From the NCBI RefSeq assembly GCF_019649055.1, contig NW_026570253.1:1178001-1242000 (forward strand): 64,000 nt of DNA, given 5' to 3'. The notes beneath the pieces are model-generated. The model made no database searches, had not been told where the DNA came from, and worked only from the letters and a program-made list of their open reading frames with translations. Below are positions 1 to 14,854 of this stretch, one piece after another. Position numbers and translations under genes: made by a program. This DNA comes from Paramacrobiotus metropolitanus (Eukaryota > Tardigrada > Eutardigrada > Parachela > Macrobiotidae). Each line of letters begins with the position of its first letter. Position 1 is the first letter of the stretch.

Positions 1-93
1 TCCGCAATAAAGTTTTGGAATGAATAATTATTTTACGAGTTGTGCCAGTGCTGCAGAAATGCATTAGTGTCGATTTTAGACATCACATCAAAT

Positions 94-3000
94 TTATACC
101 GCGGTATCTGACGGCGTTCGCCGCATCAGTATATCTGGATGCAGGGTATCGATGAACACCGGTGAAGAAGTAGATTCTTCCTGGATGTTGTTGGTATCCC
201 GCTGATTGTAGTTGGTCATAGGAACGGTTTCATTTTCAAAGACGGGCTGCGAGGGATCGTCATGAAGGACGCTGTTGGCATCCTCCACGCTGTTCACTGC
301 ACCAATAAATGTCAAATCATAAACAACAGCTACAAACATTAAAGCCGTAATGCTGGTAATCTAATTATAAGCTATTTCAACGCGATCAGACGGATGTAGG
401 TAAGCAATAAAGGTGCATTGATGGAACATTTTATTTCCGCGCATGTTGATTATACAGCGCGACGGAAGTTCAGTCAACGTTAAATTGCACGTACATTTAT
501 TCACCCGGCAGGTTAAGGTCATCCATGCCGCACGCCGGAAACGCTTGCTCATGGTGCTGTACAGGAAAGGATTCATCGCGGAGTTGAAATAAATCAAGGT
601 TTTTGCGAAGAACATGTACCACAGATTCAGCCAATGTTTCTTCAGAAAGGTGTTGTACACTAATAAACCGCGATACGGCAGCCAACATATCGCGAACAAA
701 ATGACAATCACAATCAGCATTCGCAGAACCTATAATGAAGGCTAATTATTGTAATCACATATTGCGCCAACAGTTTGGATCATAAAATATCTACTACGTG
801 TTCGAAAAATGCTATATTAAATGAAATTTGTTGAAGGTCTTCTATGGAAAATCATTGTATTAAAAAAATTAATTATCTTTGATTTCACACTTTTAAAAAG
901 TAGTTATACTGGTTACAACTACATTTCACCCAAAAATGTGTAATTAACGATAATTACTGCAGATCTCTTGTTTCGAACAGAAAGCGCAGAAGCGATTTTT
1001 AACAAGAAGATGCTTAGGGTAATAATGAATCCGTACAACTCTAGCTATTTTCACATGTCTTCGATTTCAATATGACTTGAAATGTTTCTGTTCGCGGCGA
1101 AATTTGCGTTGGGCGTTCGCACATAAAGACTATACACCACAACCATTATTCCGAAGCCGGAAGTTTTCAAATTACTTTTTTATGTCGCTGATGAAATATC
1201 ACTCCGCTATGGAAATATCAAACCGAACGTGATCTTAACAGCCTATATTAATAGACATACGTATCGCGTCGTTACACCTACGCGCGCTCGGGACTGCATT
1301 CGCCGATGGATATTCTGCGCACGCTGCAGCTCATCGTTGGCGGGATCCGTGCTGGGTAAAAGGCAGGTTGTCACGGATTTTCTAGGGCACTGGTACGCAG
1401 CCGGCGGTCCCGTGCAGCTGGTCTGATCCACCTCATCCAATCCGTCGACACTCTCGCGAAGATGATGCACACGTACACTACTGCGACTTTCCCGCTCATA
1501 CGTCCTAACGCTCTTATACAGCACTATGACGATCCGTGTGTAGATCACCGCGGCAATCAGCAGCGGGGCAATGTAGAATAAACAGAGATCTGCGGCGAAG
1601 TAGTAAAAATATTGTTCTTTTGATAAGCGAAAATCGCACTGCTTCCGATCGGGAAGATGCAAATCCGTGCGGACTTCGGTTAAGCCCAGCCAAGGGCAGC
1701 AATACAGGACGGCAAACAGCCAGATGCCCATGATGATTTGATTGGTGCGCGGCATGGTGCAGTATTTTTGAGCGGTGAGCGGCCGGCAGATTGCCACATA
1801 CATTTCCACCGAAAACGCCAAGATACTGAAACAATACGACAACCTAGTGGAATGATAGTGGAATTTATTTATACATATTCTTACACATTACAACACCAAT
1901 GACAAAAGTGGAACTAAAAAACCGCAAGCAACTGCCGCACGGCGTCCCGCCCCCGCACCAGTACAGTAATTAGATTAAGAATTTAAATGTTAATCTGCTG
2001 CCGAGGGATTTTCTAAGAAGGGCGCGCAGCTGTTGCAGATACGTGCATACACTGAAGTATCCGTATTTTATTGAGAGGAGACATCCGCACACACACTACC
2101 TAATGCTTCCGGCGTTGATCCCTAAAAAGTTCGTGAAGACGAAGAGACTGCATGCAATCTGACCGGCAACCCAGCGCTTCCCAACATGATGAAAAATTAA
2201 GGCTTCCGGTACTGCACTTATGAGCACCAGCAGATCGGCAATCGCCAGAGATATCTAAATTAAAACACTTTTATTACGTTGCGTAAGCAAAGACTGTCTT
2301 AGCATGGAAAACGCACTCTACCAATTGTTAACAAACGGATTCCATAACTTTACTTGCAATTGTGTCTGGTGGAAGTTTCATTATTGAGTATAACCTTATT
2401 TAACCGTAAAAATTTAGCAGACTATAAGTACTTGTTCAGACTAACGCGAATAGAAAAGGAAAATATTTATTGCCTTGTTATTAATGTTTACATGAATGCA
2501 TTTGTTGGCTTGGTACAATTACATCGTTTTCAGTTATGGGCAGACTTTTGACACCAAAGCAAAGAACTGCCGCTATGTTGTGGAGCGGCAATGAGCAGAG
2601 GCAAATTACATGCATTAGCAATTTAGCATAGTATGTACACAGTATGTGGCACTATGTGCACGATCGCACCGCCAGCATGTATTGTAGTTCGAGCTTACAT
2701 TAATTTAAGTTCATTATTATTTAACTTTTAGTCTTTCACTAACACGTTACACATAATAAATGGCTTCTATTACGCAGTATATATTTCTTCTATAGATGTA
2801 ATGCCTGAACATGCTAACAAATTAAATGTCTGTGTACTGTGCACACTGCACATATAAAGAAATAACAAATGAATTTGATAGTACTTTATCGTTCTAAATC
2901 GCATAATTGCAAAATACTTCTAAAGATATGGCAGCAACAGGTCGACAAGAAGCGTTTGAATAAAAATAATTTCTAGCTCACTATAAATTCCTTAAATGTT

Positions 3001-3455
3001 TGATTATTCCGGTAACAAATCGGTATATCAAATAAATTACGAAAAGAATAAATGATGGAATTTATGAGAAAATCTTACGAGTCAACAGAATATTGTTTAA
3101 ATAATGTACAAGTTCACCGAAAAGAAAAAATTAGACTTCAGTGTTTATGATGAAATAGTGACTTAATACTTGCCAGAAATCTGTAGGTCGGCGTTTGTAG
3201 TGCTTTTGTTTTGTAAGCAACAAATACCAGCACGAGGTTTCCTACAACTCCCAGGATAAAAATAATCGTATGGACCATCGTGGCGATTACACGATAATGG
3301 AGCGGGAATTCGGCGACAACCTGCGTGATATCCACAACGGTGGTATTGTTGTAACTGGCATTCAGGTTGTACTGGATCTGGAAATAACCGGCAGTGTCGA
3401 AATATTCCATTCCTACCGCAAAATACCGCTGCACTTGTCGCAACGTTGGATCCAT
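94..3455 (-). CDS. TRH/EFLamide-receptor-like class A GPCR
   Basis: Seven-helix neuropeptide receptor of the plasma membrane. Coding exons, in transcript order: 3455-3174, 2254-2100, 1825-1282, 729-505, 360-94, giving about 490 residues in frame. The N-terminus has N-glycosylation sites (NAS, NNTT). Helix 2 reads SLAIADLLVL, and after helix 3 comes VAICRPLTAQ, close to the TRH receptor AICHPIKAQ. Helix 6 has CWLPYR and helix 7 has FNSAMNPFLY (NPxxY). The conserved Arg of the E/DRY motif is Met here (EMY, about residue 154). The ATG at 3455 follows a T-rich splice acceptor, so an untranslated exon probably lies upstream. The first intron is GC-AG (donor at 3173), chosen because the only nearby GT breaks the frame. 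If the last intron is kept, the protein ends at the TAG at 361-363; if spliced, the tail ends TAV, a class I PDZ ligand. TRHR/EFLamide family assignment is from remembered alignment. Confidence 0.85.
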
Positions 3456-4941
3456 GATTGCTGAAAAAAATTTCACAAGTCACCTATACCAAAAATAGTA
3501 TTGCAACAATAATGTACGAAGCTGCAAGCGAATGTTAAATTACAAACAAACTAACAGTCTTTCATTGCGCCAAATTTGGGTTTTTGCATAAGTACGGTAG
3601 GTATAAAAATAAATTACATAAAGCCCAACTGACCATACAGATTGGTATACTGAATATAAGCTAAATTTTAGTAATTGACGGTAAGCACTAGCTTAGTGAT
3701 TGCACAACATGTTTAAATAATTACATGCACTCGGTTTTGCTAGCATTGCACAAACCTGTATGAATTGTTGGCGTGTGCTTCACAGTTATTGGCAAATGGG
3801 TATTGCAATTGCGCACATTAGCCCGATTCCACACCTCTGGATGAGGTGACAATTAGCCCCTAATAACAGTACTTCAGACTGCCGAATTACACCTTATACT
3901 GCGCTATTACTTCCATGCAATCGTGCTTAATAAGCGATTCTCTACATAATAATATCCTTCCACTCTGACCAATACAGCACCGCCAGCGGGTTTAATGAAT
4001 CCTGTAAATTCCATTGCATAGTGCCGGCATTTTAATGGGAACGTACTGTATCCATATTGTACAGCGAATAGGCGCACAACTGAACGTTCAAACCGGGACT
4101 TCCAGCCTCCTCTCCGCTGCGTAATACACCACAATGGAGCCACACCTTTCACGGAGCTAGAGTACACGTTAATCTCATCCCTTTCGCGGCATTAGTAACA
4201 ACGTCAACGGGATGAGGGTTATATTTCGATATAGTGCCGAAAAATGCATGTATGCATTCGAAGTACAAATGACCTGCGAATGCCGCACAGGGATGTGCAG
4301 GAGACCATACTGGCGGAAGTAGTAATGCAACGTTTCCTTTGAAAACGGCTGCTGTTTACGCCGCGATGAGCCGGTAAACTGTTGCGTGATTAATTAACGG
4401 TATGAATTTTGGCTTATTTATCGATCACACAGTAGTATAGATGCATGCATTCAGTTCGTATTACATGCGGCTGGCAAAATTCTTAATTACGGTCACGCGA
4501 AATCGATTTCCTGGAGGCGTTTAAACAGAAATCTTCAACAGCTGACTGTATTAATGGATAGTAGTGAGTCCTATTAACATTAACCATTCCAATTCTTATG
4601 TCGTATGAACGATATAGAAAATTTCCAAAACTATAGAAAATACCTTTAGAGAGATTACTTTCAATCCAGTTGCACAAACCTCAAAGTATTTACGCATTTA
4701 GGTTTCCCCTTATTAATATCTGTAGCCTGCACGATACCACATTTTCAACGAAAACATTATCATCACTCTTGTCATCACTGATCGGTGATCACAAAGTTGA
4801 GCACCATTTACAAAACTGAAAGAACAGAACACCTGGTAACACGAAGACGAATCTTGAGCATTGTGAATGCTATCTGTGCTTTAGTGCAAAATCAAAATGC
4901 TGAATGAATTCTCCGTGTTCAAGCGTGGACAACAGATACCC
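3456..4941. other. Spacer between MED27 and the GPCR
   Basis: AT-rich sequence of about 1.5 kb between two minus-strand genes. It should hold the 5' untranslated exon and promoter of the GPCR and the 3' UTR of MED27. I see no convincing coding exon, RNA gene or repeat in it. Confidence 0.5.
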
Positions 4942-7160
4942 CTAAATCGGCGTAACGGCAACGCTACGACACGTGTCGTGAAAGGGATCGAACCGTTTAT
5001 AGTCTCTCCATGTCGGCGGCAGACCCTGGTCCAAATACTTTCCACACTTCCGGCATGGACTGCTGAACAGTCCAGCAAACGAGTTCAACCATTGCTGCAA
5101 ACCGGATTTTCAAATCTTAGTGCAATAGCTACGAGTACGCCATTACAAATATCGTATTCCACAGAACTACCACTGGTAACAAGTAATAAAACTATAATAA
5201 CAGTATGGCATTGTCGAAATTCCAGAAATCGCTATTATAACAAAACCCTAGAAAAACGAAAGCCATCATGCGTAATATCAAAAAGCAGATGACTATCATT
5301 TAATGATTTTAAGTCAAGCGACAAAAGAATCTGTATTATTATCTTCACATCAAGTCAAACAATATCGACGTTCCAATAAAAAAAGTATGTCAAATAAATT
5401 TTAGCAGGCGCAAAATTAACACCAAGAAATTAAAAGAAGTAGTTTAGTCATTATGAAACAATTCGTTTTCCTTTTTGGAGATCAAATAATGGAAAGCAGA
5501 TTTTTGAAAGAAACTGTTTTCGTACATGCGCGCCAGTCACCGAATGCAGACGAAAAGAAATTAAGTTAGCACTTACAAACTGCAAATGCTTACCAGATAT
5601 GATCTGAAGCTTGCATCTGGTTGAAAAGGGTTATAATAGTGCAAGAGCGCTGCGTTGGCATTGGCCGCCACCGCTCTGTAGGTTTCGTAGTCGGACGGCG
5701 TCCACAGGTCCACAGGACGAATAGAGGGCTTTTCCAAGTAGAAATACTCCTCTGCGCCTCGCACATTCACCGCTTCGATGATAAGTCCTCTGAGCAAGAT
5801 AACAACTCGGAAAATCTTGTCGACAACAAGCTGCACAAGAGACCAATATATGTATTATCTCGCTTTCTTCACCACTTCATAATCATAATCGTACCTCAAT
5901 GGCGATTCCTGCTCCAGGAAGAGCGTATGTCCAAGATGCCAATCCAGGCAAGGCAGCACCCATATTCTTCACGTATTTCTCGATGTGAATATGCAGACTG
6001 AAATTATTGAACGATATAATAACCCAGTCTACCCAGACATTGCGTAACTGGTGTAATCGCTGCCGAAATCTGTGAAAAACATCTAAAGCATTCACAACAT
6101 GCAAATTCCATAATCAATAAAAATGTGACTAAGCCGACCGAAGAAACCGTTCATTTACTGAAGGCGCTGCCCCATGAATTACTGTATATTCGCAAACTGC
6201 AATCCTGCCACAAATACGCGGCAACACGAACACAATAATTAACTAATGAGCGTTTTCACCTTTCATCCATGTAGAAGGCTCTACTTGAAGACACTCGGGG
6301 AACGGCGAGAGGGCGATTGAACGACTTTCTCCACCACGCTTGGCTAATGTAGTTCCAAGCGGCTGCAGAGTATTCGCGAAACTGTAATTAAAAAGACCGC
6401 TTGCAAGCGCTACCACCATTACGGAAAACAAATGTTCGCAGTCTTTTAGTCTTGGCCGAACTGTTCATATATTTTGATTTCCATACAACGTATACGCGTG
6501 TGTAAACCAAACTTGAGGAACTAACCATGGTAAGCAAAGATAAGAAGCCCAAAAACAACTTTGAAAACCGACAGGCTTGCGTTTAACGGTCGCAAAAAGA
6601 CGGTAAGTATCCACCACAAAAACAGGGAGCCGCTTAGATTTTTTCCCAGAGGCTATGCAGTAAATTTTAAAAAAAAACGGAACTTGCAAGTACTCACCTG
6701 GTCAGAAACTTACCCGATCGTGGGACGAATAAGCAGAAATGAGCTGCTCGTACATGTTGGCGTACTCTTTGTTTACTTCTTGGCCACTGGGTGGCAGCGC
6801 AGATAGAGAAGTCAAAAACGAAGCCATGCCCAGGCTGGATACCTGAGAAGGCAGATCATCGACGACATCCTGGAGATTCCTGTCAAACATAAGATAAACA
6901 TGGTCATTACTCATTACAATTTACGAGCCATGTATTGTTCGACAAACGATAGGTTCGTACACGAAATCAGATTCCAAATTCAACAATGCTTGCTGGAAAC
7001 CCAGGCCCAGCTGCTGAGCATCGTCGCTGTCCTGGTCTGCGGAGAATTCGACCATGTCGCGAACATCTTCGAGATTGATGTTGCAGCGGTTCACTGCGGA
7101 TGTGACTTTGTCGATGGATATCTGAGCGTTCTGCAAATGCGTTCTCGCTTGATCCGCCAT
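4942..7160 (-). CDS. MED27: Mediator complex subunit 27
   Basis: Nuclear subunit of the Mediator co-activator linking transcription factors to RNA polymerase II. Exons: 7160-6925, 6879-6714, 6460-6260, 6069-6033, 5997-5895, 5830-5594, 5094-4942; about 377 residues against 311 in human. The diagnostic part is the C-terminal half: RVVILLRGLIIEAVN, then DLWTPSDYE, AALLHYYNPFQPD and FRSYLQWLNSF. It ends with a zinc-binding tail PCRKCGKYL...GLPPTWRDY...FHDTC (CxxC plus HxxxC), nearly identical to the human end. The last exon is only 153 bases and lies antisense to a longer spurious reading frame. Two points are uncertain: the exon 2/3 junction does not keep phase with the consensus donor at 6713, and the intron 6032-5998 would be only 35 bases. 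Family identity is secure; the middle of the model is not. Confidence 0.87.
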
Positions 7161-7739
7161 GGTGTTGATGAGAACGTTTAAAACTCCAGATCCATATTAT
7201 CGTAACGGAGTTTCGGAATTAAATTAACACAAAATCCCGGCATTATGAAACAGCAGATCAAACAATTTTTTCCAAAACTCTAACCGATCAGCTTCCTGCT
7301 TCAAACTGTGAAACAGTGAAAGGAAGAAAAGCTGCTACAATGAGATCTCGTACAAAAGGGTGCTCGTAGAAAGCGTATCAGTCCTAGCTGTATGGTATGC
7401 CGACTGCCACAGCTGAGAAAGGCCGTACGAAGCACGACGGCGTAATAAGGCGTGATGGCATGCCATAGAAATCCCTGGGAGCACACACAATCAGCAACAT
7501 CAACAGCTGATGGGCTGATTATGTATATGTACAGTATATCTAATCACTCTAATGTGAATATTTATTTTTAAAAGATTTGCAGCAATCATTTTATAACACC
7601 AGTAACCAGCAAGTCATTGTTTTTATGGGAATTCCCATAACAGAGGTGAATCTTTGCTAAGGCTCTATTATTGTTTCAAGAAAATATCCTTGCGATTGCA
7701 ACCTTAGCAGTTGTTGTACGGAAGAAAGAAGGATACAAA
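7161..7739. promoter_or_regulatory. Head-to-head intergenic region, MED27/PGM1
   Basis: About 580 bases separate the start codons of two divergent genes, MED27 (-) and phosphoglucomutase (+). Both promoters and 5' UTRs must lie here or in undetected upstream exons, so it may act as a shared bidirectional promoter. No TATA box or known element stands out. This is inferred from arrangement only. Confidence 0.35.
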
Positions 7740-10732
<2,993 letters not shown>

Positions 10733-11138
10733 AAGAAAGTTATGTATGACACGAATTACATAGGCAAAAGTTAATTTGTTTAGCTCAGTCTCATATCATG
10801 TTCTGTCTTTATTGCATGTTTGCTAAGTACTTTAATGGTTTGAAATTGATGGTCGACAATTCATAGTCTTCGCTGCCGGTTGTGGGTCTGAAACTACAGT
10901 AAGTAAATGATTGACTACTTGCTTGAAAAAACAAGACTTCAGCGTTTGTTTGAATGTTTATGGCGCTGAAAAGTTTTATTTCCAGTAATACATATTATTT
11001 GTATATTTAAATTAACCGTCGAAAGTTAAACGCACACTGAAACAAAATCACAGACCTATAATATCACACCAACTTTCCGAACCGAGCAAATTATAACAGT
11101 AACGGGGATGGAGTGCATTGCTGTATTGTACAGCGTTA
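10733..11138. other. Convergent 3' spacer
   Basis: About 400 bases between the stop codons of PGM1 (+) and the tandem PPCDC gene (-). It should contain both 3' UTRs. No clear coding or structured element is visible. Confidence 0.5.
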
Positions 11139-13819
11139 CTACATCCAGACAACTCGAATTCCTCTTTGCTGCAGTTCGCGTAGCTGCTGCTGAGAATGTC
11201 CTTTTAAGGGGTCATGACTAGCCTTGGTGAAACAGAGAAAAATTGTGTCTCTGCTGTAATCCCACGCCCGAATTACGCAGGTCTGCAATGGCAGAACCTT
11301 GAGTCCTTGACAAATGATATACACAACACAGCAATTTTCAAGTTACCAACAAATCATCGCAAATTCCAGCTGTGATTTTACTTATCAGTAGCGCAGACGG
11401 ATTTGCTAATACCAAAATATCGGCCCACTGCCGCAACAGAATATGCAGCACTGGATCTTCCCGTTTGCTCCAAACCTGTAAAAGTAAGCGGAACACAAGT
11501 CAGTATGAATACTGAAAACCACGAATCTCATTTATTGTAGCACAAGGCACAAGCAAAGGTGGTGCATTCTTTGATTTGAACTGATACCTGCCATTCATCC
11601 CAGTCCGAAAAAGACTGTTGATCCAGTACCGTTTGATCAACCTGCCGTACTTCCGGTGATAATTTTTGCACGCTGTCGGAAGTTATGTATTTGATATTGT
11701 AACGCGGTACTTGTTTCTCAACCGACTGAATTTCCCCATTGTCAGAATGCTGACACTGCATGGAACACTTTCGCAGATCAGCCATAAATGCATCGACAAA
11801 GCGCTGTTTCGTATCGCATTCGAATTTTTCCGGACTGTTTACAGCAAGCTGTAATGAGGACTCAATGTCGGCACTCAATAATACATTGAGGGATTCTGCA
11901 AAATATTGAATTAAACTGTACTGAGCTCTGTCTGCAATGTCTTTCTTCGGTTTCCTTAGGGCAGGTTTTTTAAGGCTGGAGTATACTTCTGTAGCCGAAT
12001 TACCCTTTCCGGTACATGTTTTCACTAGTAACTGCACAGGAAAATGCACTGTAATCAGTGTAATGTGTATTAGGACATATGAACCGACACACAGGTAGAG
12101 TATTGTCAAATAAAACAGGCACTACTAGTATACTTTTAATTAATATAATTATACTAGTATAGGTACGTAGCTATGTATAGTACTGTAGTAGTAGGCAGCG
12201 GACATGCTTAAAACGCGATTTCTCATTCCCTTAAAGCGGACTGCCAGACACTTCCTGCTTTTGGGTGCATTACAGGACCTACGCTTGCGTTCGGTCGATT
12301 ACCTCGGGTCACAAGGTCACAAAGATCGAATCGGTAATTAAAAGCGTCATGTGAACACGCCTTTTGGGATGACCATCCCTCGTCCAGAATACTCATTTTT
12401 CCGGTAAAATCGTAATTTTTAGGAACAGGCACAACAATAATATCCCGGCGGTCACTCACGGTGCTTCCAATAAAAGTATTCTGCAAATATTCTACGATAT
12501 CTGGTGGAGAAGCCATCGGTCCGAAGCCTGAAAACGAAGCTAGGGAATGCCGTGTGCGTAAACAGCCGCGGCAAAAAAAGCAAGCCAACGAACAAATGAA
12601 TTGCAACTTGCTTGGTGTGCAGTCGGCTCGGTACCTGTTTCTCCGCACATGGATGGTTTATCCACCTGAAATGTGTAGATGATGTTAATTGCAGCAAATC
12701 GTCAACCTGATTTACAATATTTAATGGAGAAGTTTTTTTTTATTATTTGTACTTTATCAAAAAACAAGATTACCGTCGGTATGAAAACAACGCAGTTCCG
12801 ACCCGATCCATAGAGAGAACGAATTTCCCGGAGATTATTTTCAGTAACAACAGAATTCCACATCATGGAGTTCATGGCTGCAGCCAAAAGAAAAGGCACC
12901 GGTGTTTCTTGCCTGTGCAAAAGGAATCGCACCACCGCTAGCTCCTGGAAAATTTGCGATAAAACAATCGCTCAATTCCTCAACCCAAACAACCTTAATT
13001 TGGGAGCGATTAAAATTTTGTACCAGATTCGATGGATTGGCTGACTGAAGAAAAGACGGATTGGCCAGTTTGGCCATAAGGTTGGCTCCTGCACACAACA
13101 ACGCGTAAAAGACAATAATTAAAAAGATGACTGGTTAACCTCATACATATTTTGTGATAGGGAAACGTTACGTTATCCAAACACTAACAAATCAATAAAT
13201 TGAACAACGCGTAAAAAAACTATAACAACTTGACAAAATATGATGAATCTACGTAATACGCTTGCCTAAAGGTGCAATAAGGAATGCCACTACAGTTTCC
13301 ATGAGACCGGCAAAATTTGTATTCGACTGGCAGGGATCCTACGGGAGAAAGATGGATCGTAATAATTTTTCTTTTTTAAAATATCATAATAAATTGATGA
13401 AATTTCTTAACGTATGTACTGGACGAGTTTAACTTTGAAGGTTGCAGCTGTGCATTATAAATTCCATTCATCAGTTATTACCAGAATCTGAACCCGATCC
13501 TGCTGCGAAAACAGGCATACACGACCATTTCCGTCTTTAGGGAGGAAGTGGCTAGCGTGTGTGGTCGGGATTACAACTATTTCCAGCTAAAAGATACAAT
13601 ATTTTATCGTATTCGTGAACAAGCATGCTGCATAGACGATAGAACTTTTCATGAAAGCGTTACTGTAATACAGGTACAGTGTACAAACTTGCAGACATCA
13701 TCCATGACTTTTTTGCTAGGTACGTTTACAATAAGCAGCGCGTTAGATTTAGCTTTGCAGATTTCTCTTCTATAATCATCCGCTTTAAAATTAATGATAT
13801 TCAGAATAACAGCTAGCAT
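11139..13819 (-). CDS. Tandem PPCDC-like flavoprotein (two domains)
   Basis: Related to phosphopantothenoylcysteine decarboxylase (PPCDC/Hal3), the FMN enzyme of coenzyme A synthesis. Exons: 13819-13685, 13586-13482, 13338-13266, 13088-13024, 12944-12774, 12665-12635, 12527-12283, 12031-11588, 11475-11347, 11282-11139; 513 residues, in frame. Domain 1 (about 30-235) has LEIVVIPTTHASHF, APLGANLMAKLA, the substrate clamp AMNSMMW (Asn 151) and MCGETGFGPMA (Cys 190), but no His where AtHal3 has His90. Domain 2 (about 320-513) has DWDEWQVW, EDPVLHILLRQWAD (His 434) and GICDDLLTCVIRAWDY, then loses the PxMNxxMW clamp (FTKASHDP) and stops before the Cys loop. The FMN-loop GxTGS is degenerate in both. 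The link between domains (donor 12282, acceptor 12032) keeps phase; if unspliced, domain 1 would end at the TGA at 12223. So this is either one fused gene or two adjacent ones. PPCDC is known to act as a trimer with active sites at subunit interfaces. Confidence 0.78.
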
Positions 13820-14854
13820 CTTCGTGATTAAAAATTGTTTCTTTCACATATAAACTGTTTCTTTACAGTTACAGTTTTTCTGTTTCACAGTTTATATGTG
13901 ATAGAAACAGTTACCCTGGGGAAACATGCTCGTATGAGATCCACAATTTCCGGAATTTTTATGCATGCTACACTTCCACTGCATCCTAGTATAAGAGTAT
14001 TCCTTTTATTTATTCCAGGCGCACTCATGTTGTTTCAGTTACAGTATTGCATAATGTCCGGACAATCAATTGTTACTACACTAACGAAACCAATTGGAAT
14101 GCAAAACAATGCAGATGGTAAATATAAAAGCAAAACCCGAACTGTAATTTGCTGTGGTCGTCGACGTCTGTCGGCTGACTTTTCAAAAATTTGCGTTAAG
14201 ATAGTTTTCCGTATTATGTAGAAAATAAAACCTCATAAATTGCTTCACAAATTTCTTTATATTTATATGTAGTACTCGTACTTCGGCAGCAGGATTACGT
14301 GCGGAAATAGATTTCAAAATCGCAAATTGCCATCATTATTATAGCCATGGTACCATACATAAAATTAATGTGTACGGTAGCACTTGAATGGTGGAAAAAT
14401 ACAGCAGCAGGCTAGCAGCCAAAACCAGTCTCGAGTCGTGCGTGGGAAATAGACTTGCGAAGCTGACGTCACAAGCAGCATGCTCGGCTACACTTGCATG
14501 GGCGGTGCAGCGGCCGTCGTCACGTGTACGGCAATATCTGCGAATCCGCAAGTCGCGCGCTCGGAAATGCTGGTTTCTCTCGAGCGTTTAATCCCAGAGT
14601 GTATGGTACCGGAAAAGCGCATGCAAGTGACTTTGACGGAACGCGACCGAAGGATGCCGTGTTGCGTATGTCGGCTGCGTATGTATGTACGCTGCAGTGT
14701 CAGCGATTTTTTTATACGCGCTGCAGCTGCAAAAGGGATGAACAAAAAACTGCAGCAGGATTACTGGATGCACCTCTGATCTAGAGGAGAAGTTTCTGCC
14801 GATCTTTTCACAGGTCTTTGCTAATAGTTTGCAGGAAACTAATCCTCTGGAGAT
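13820..14854. promoter_or_regulatory. Divergent intergenic region, PPCDC-like/PYG
   Basis: About 1 kb between two divergent start codons. It holds a 22-base-pair inverted repeat (13836-13909) close to the PPCDC start and a more GC-rich stretch (about 14380-14790) open in several frames on both strands. The latter is more likely promoter or 5' UTR than coding. A TTTGCAG acceptor-like site at about 14828-14834, just before the PYG start, suggests a 5' UTR intron. Confidence 0.35.
13836..13909. repeat. Imperfect inverted repeat (22-bp arms)
   Basis: Arms 13836-13857 and 13888-13909 pair with a single mismatch around a loop of about 30 bases. It lies 17 bases upstream of the start codon of the minus-strand PPCDC-like gene, so its transcript could fold if the 5' UTR includes it. 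Confidence 0.7.

Noticed and set aside
4897-5292. 131-codon plus-strand frame
   Set aside because: It is antisense to the last MED27 exon, whose zinc-binding tail matches the family closely.
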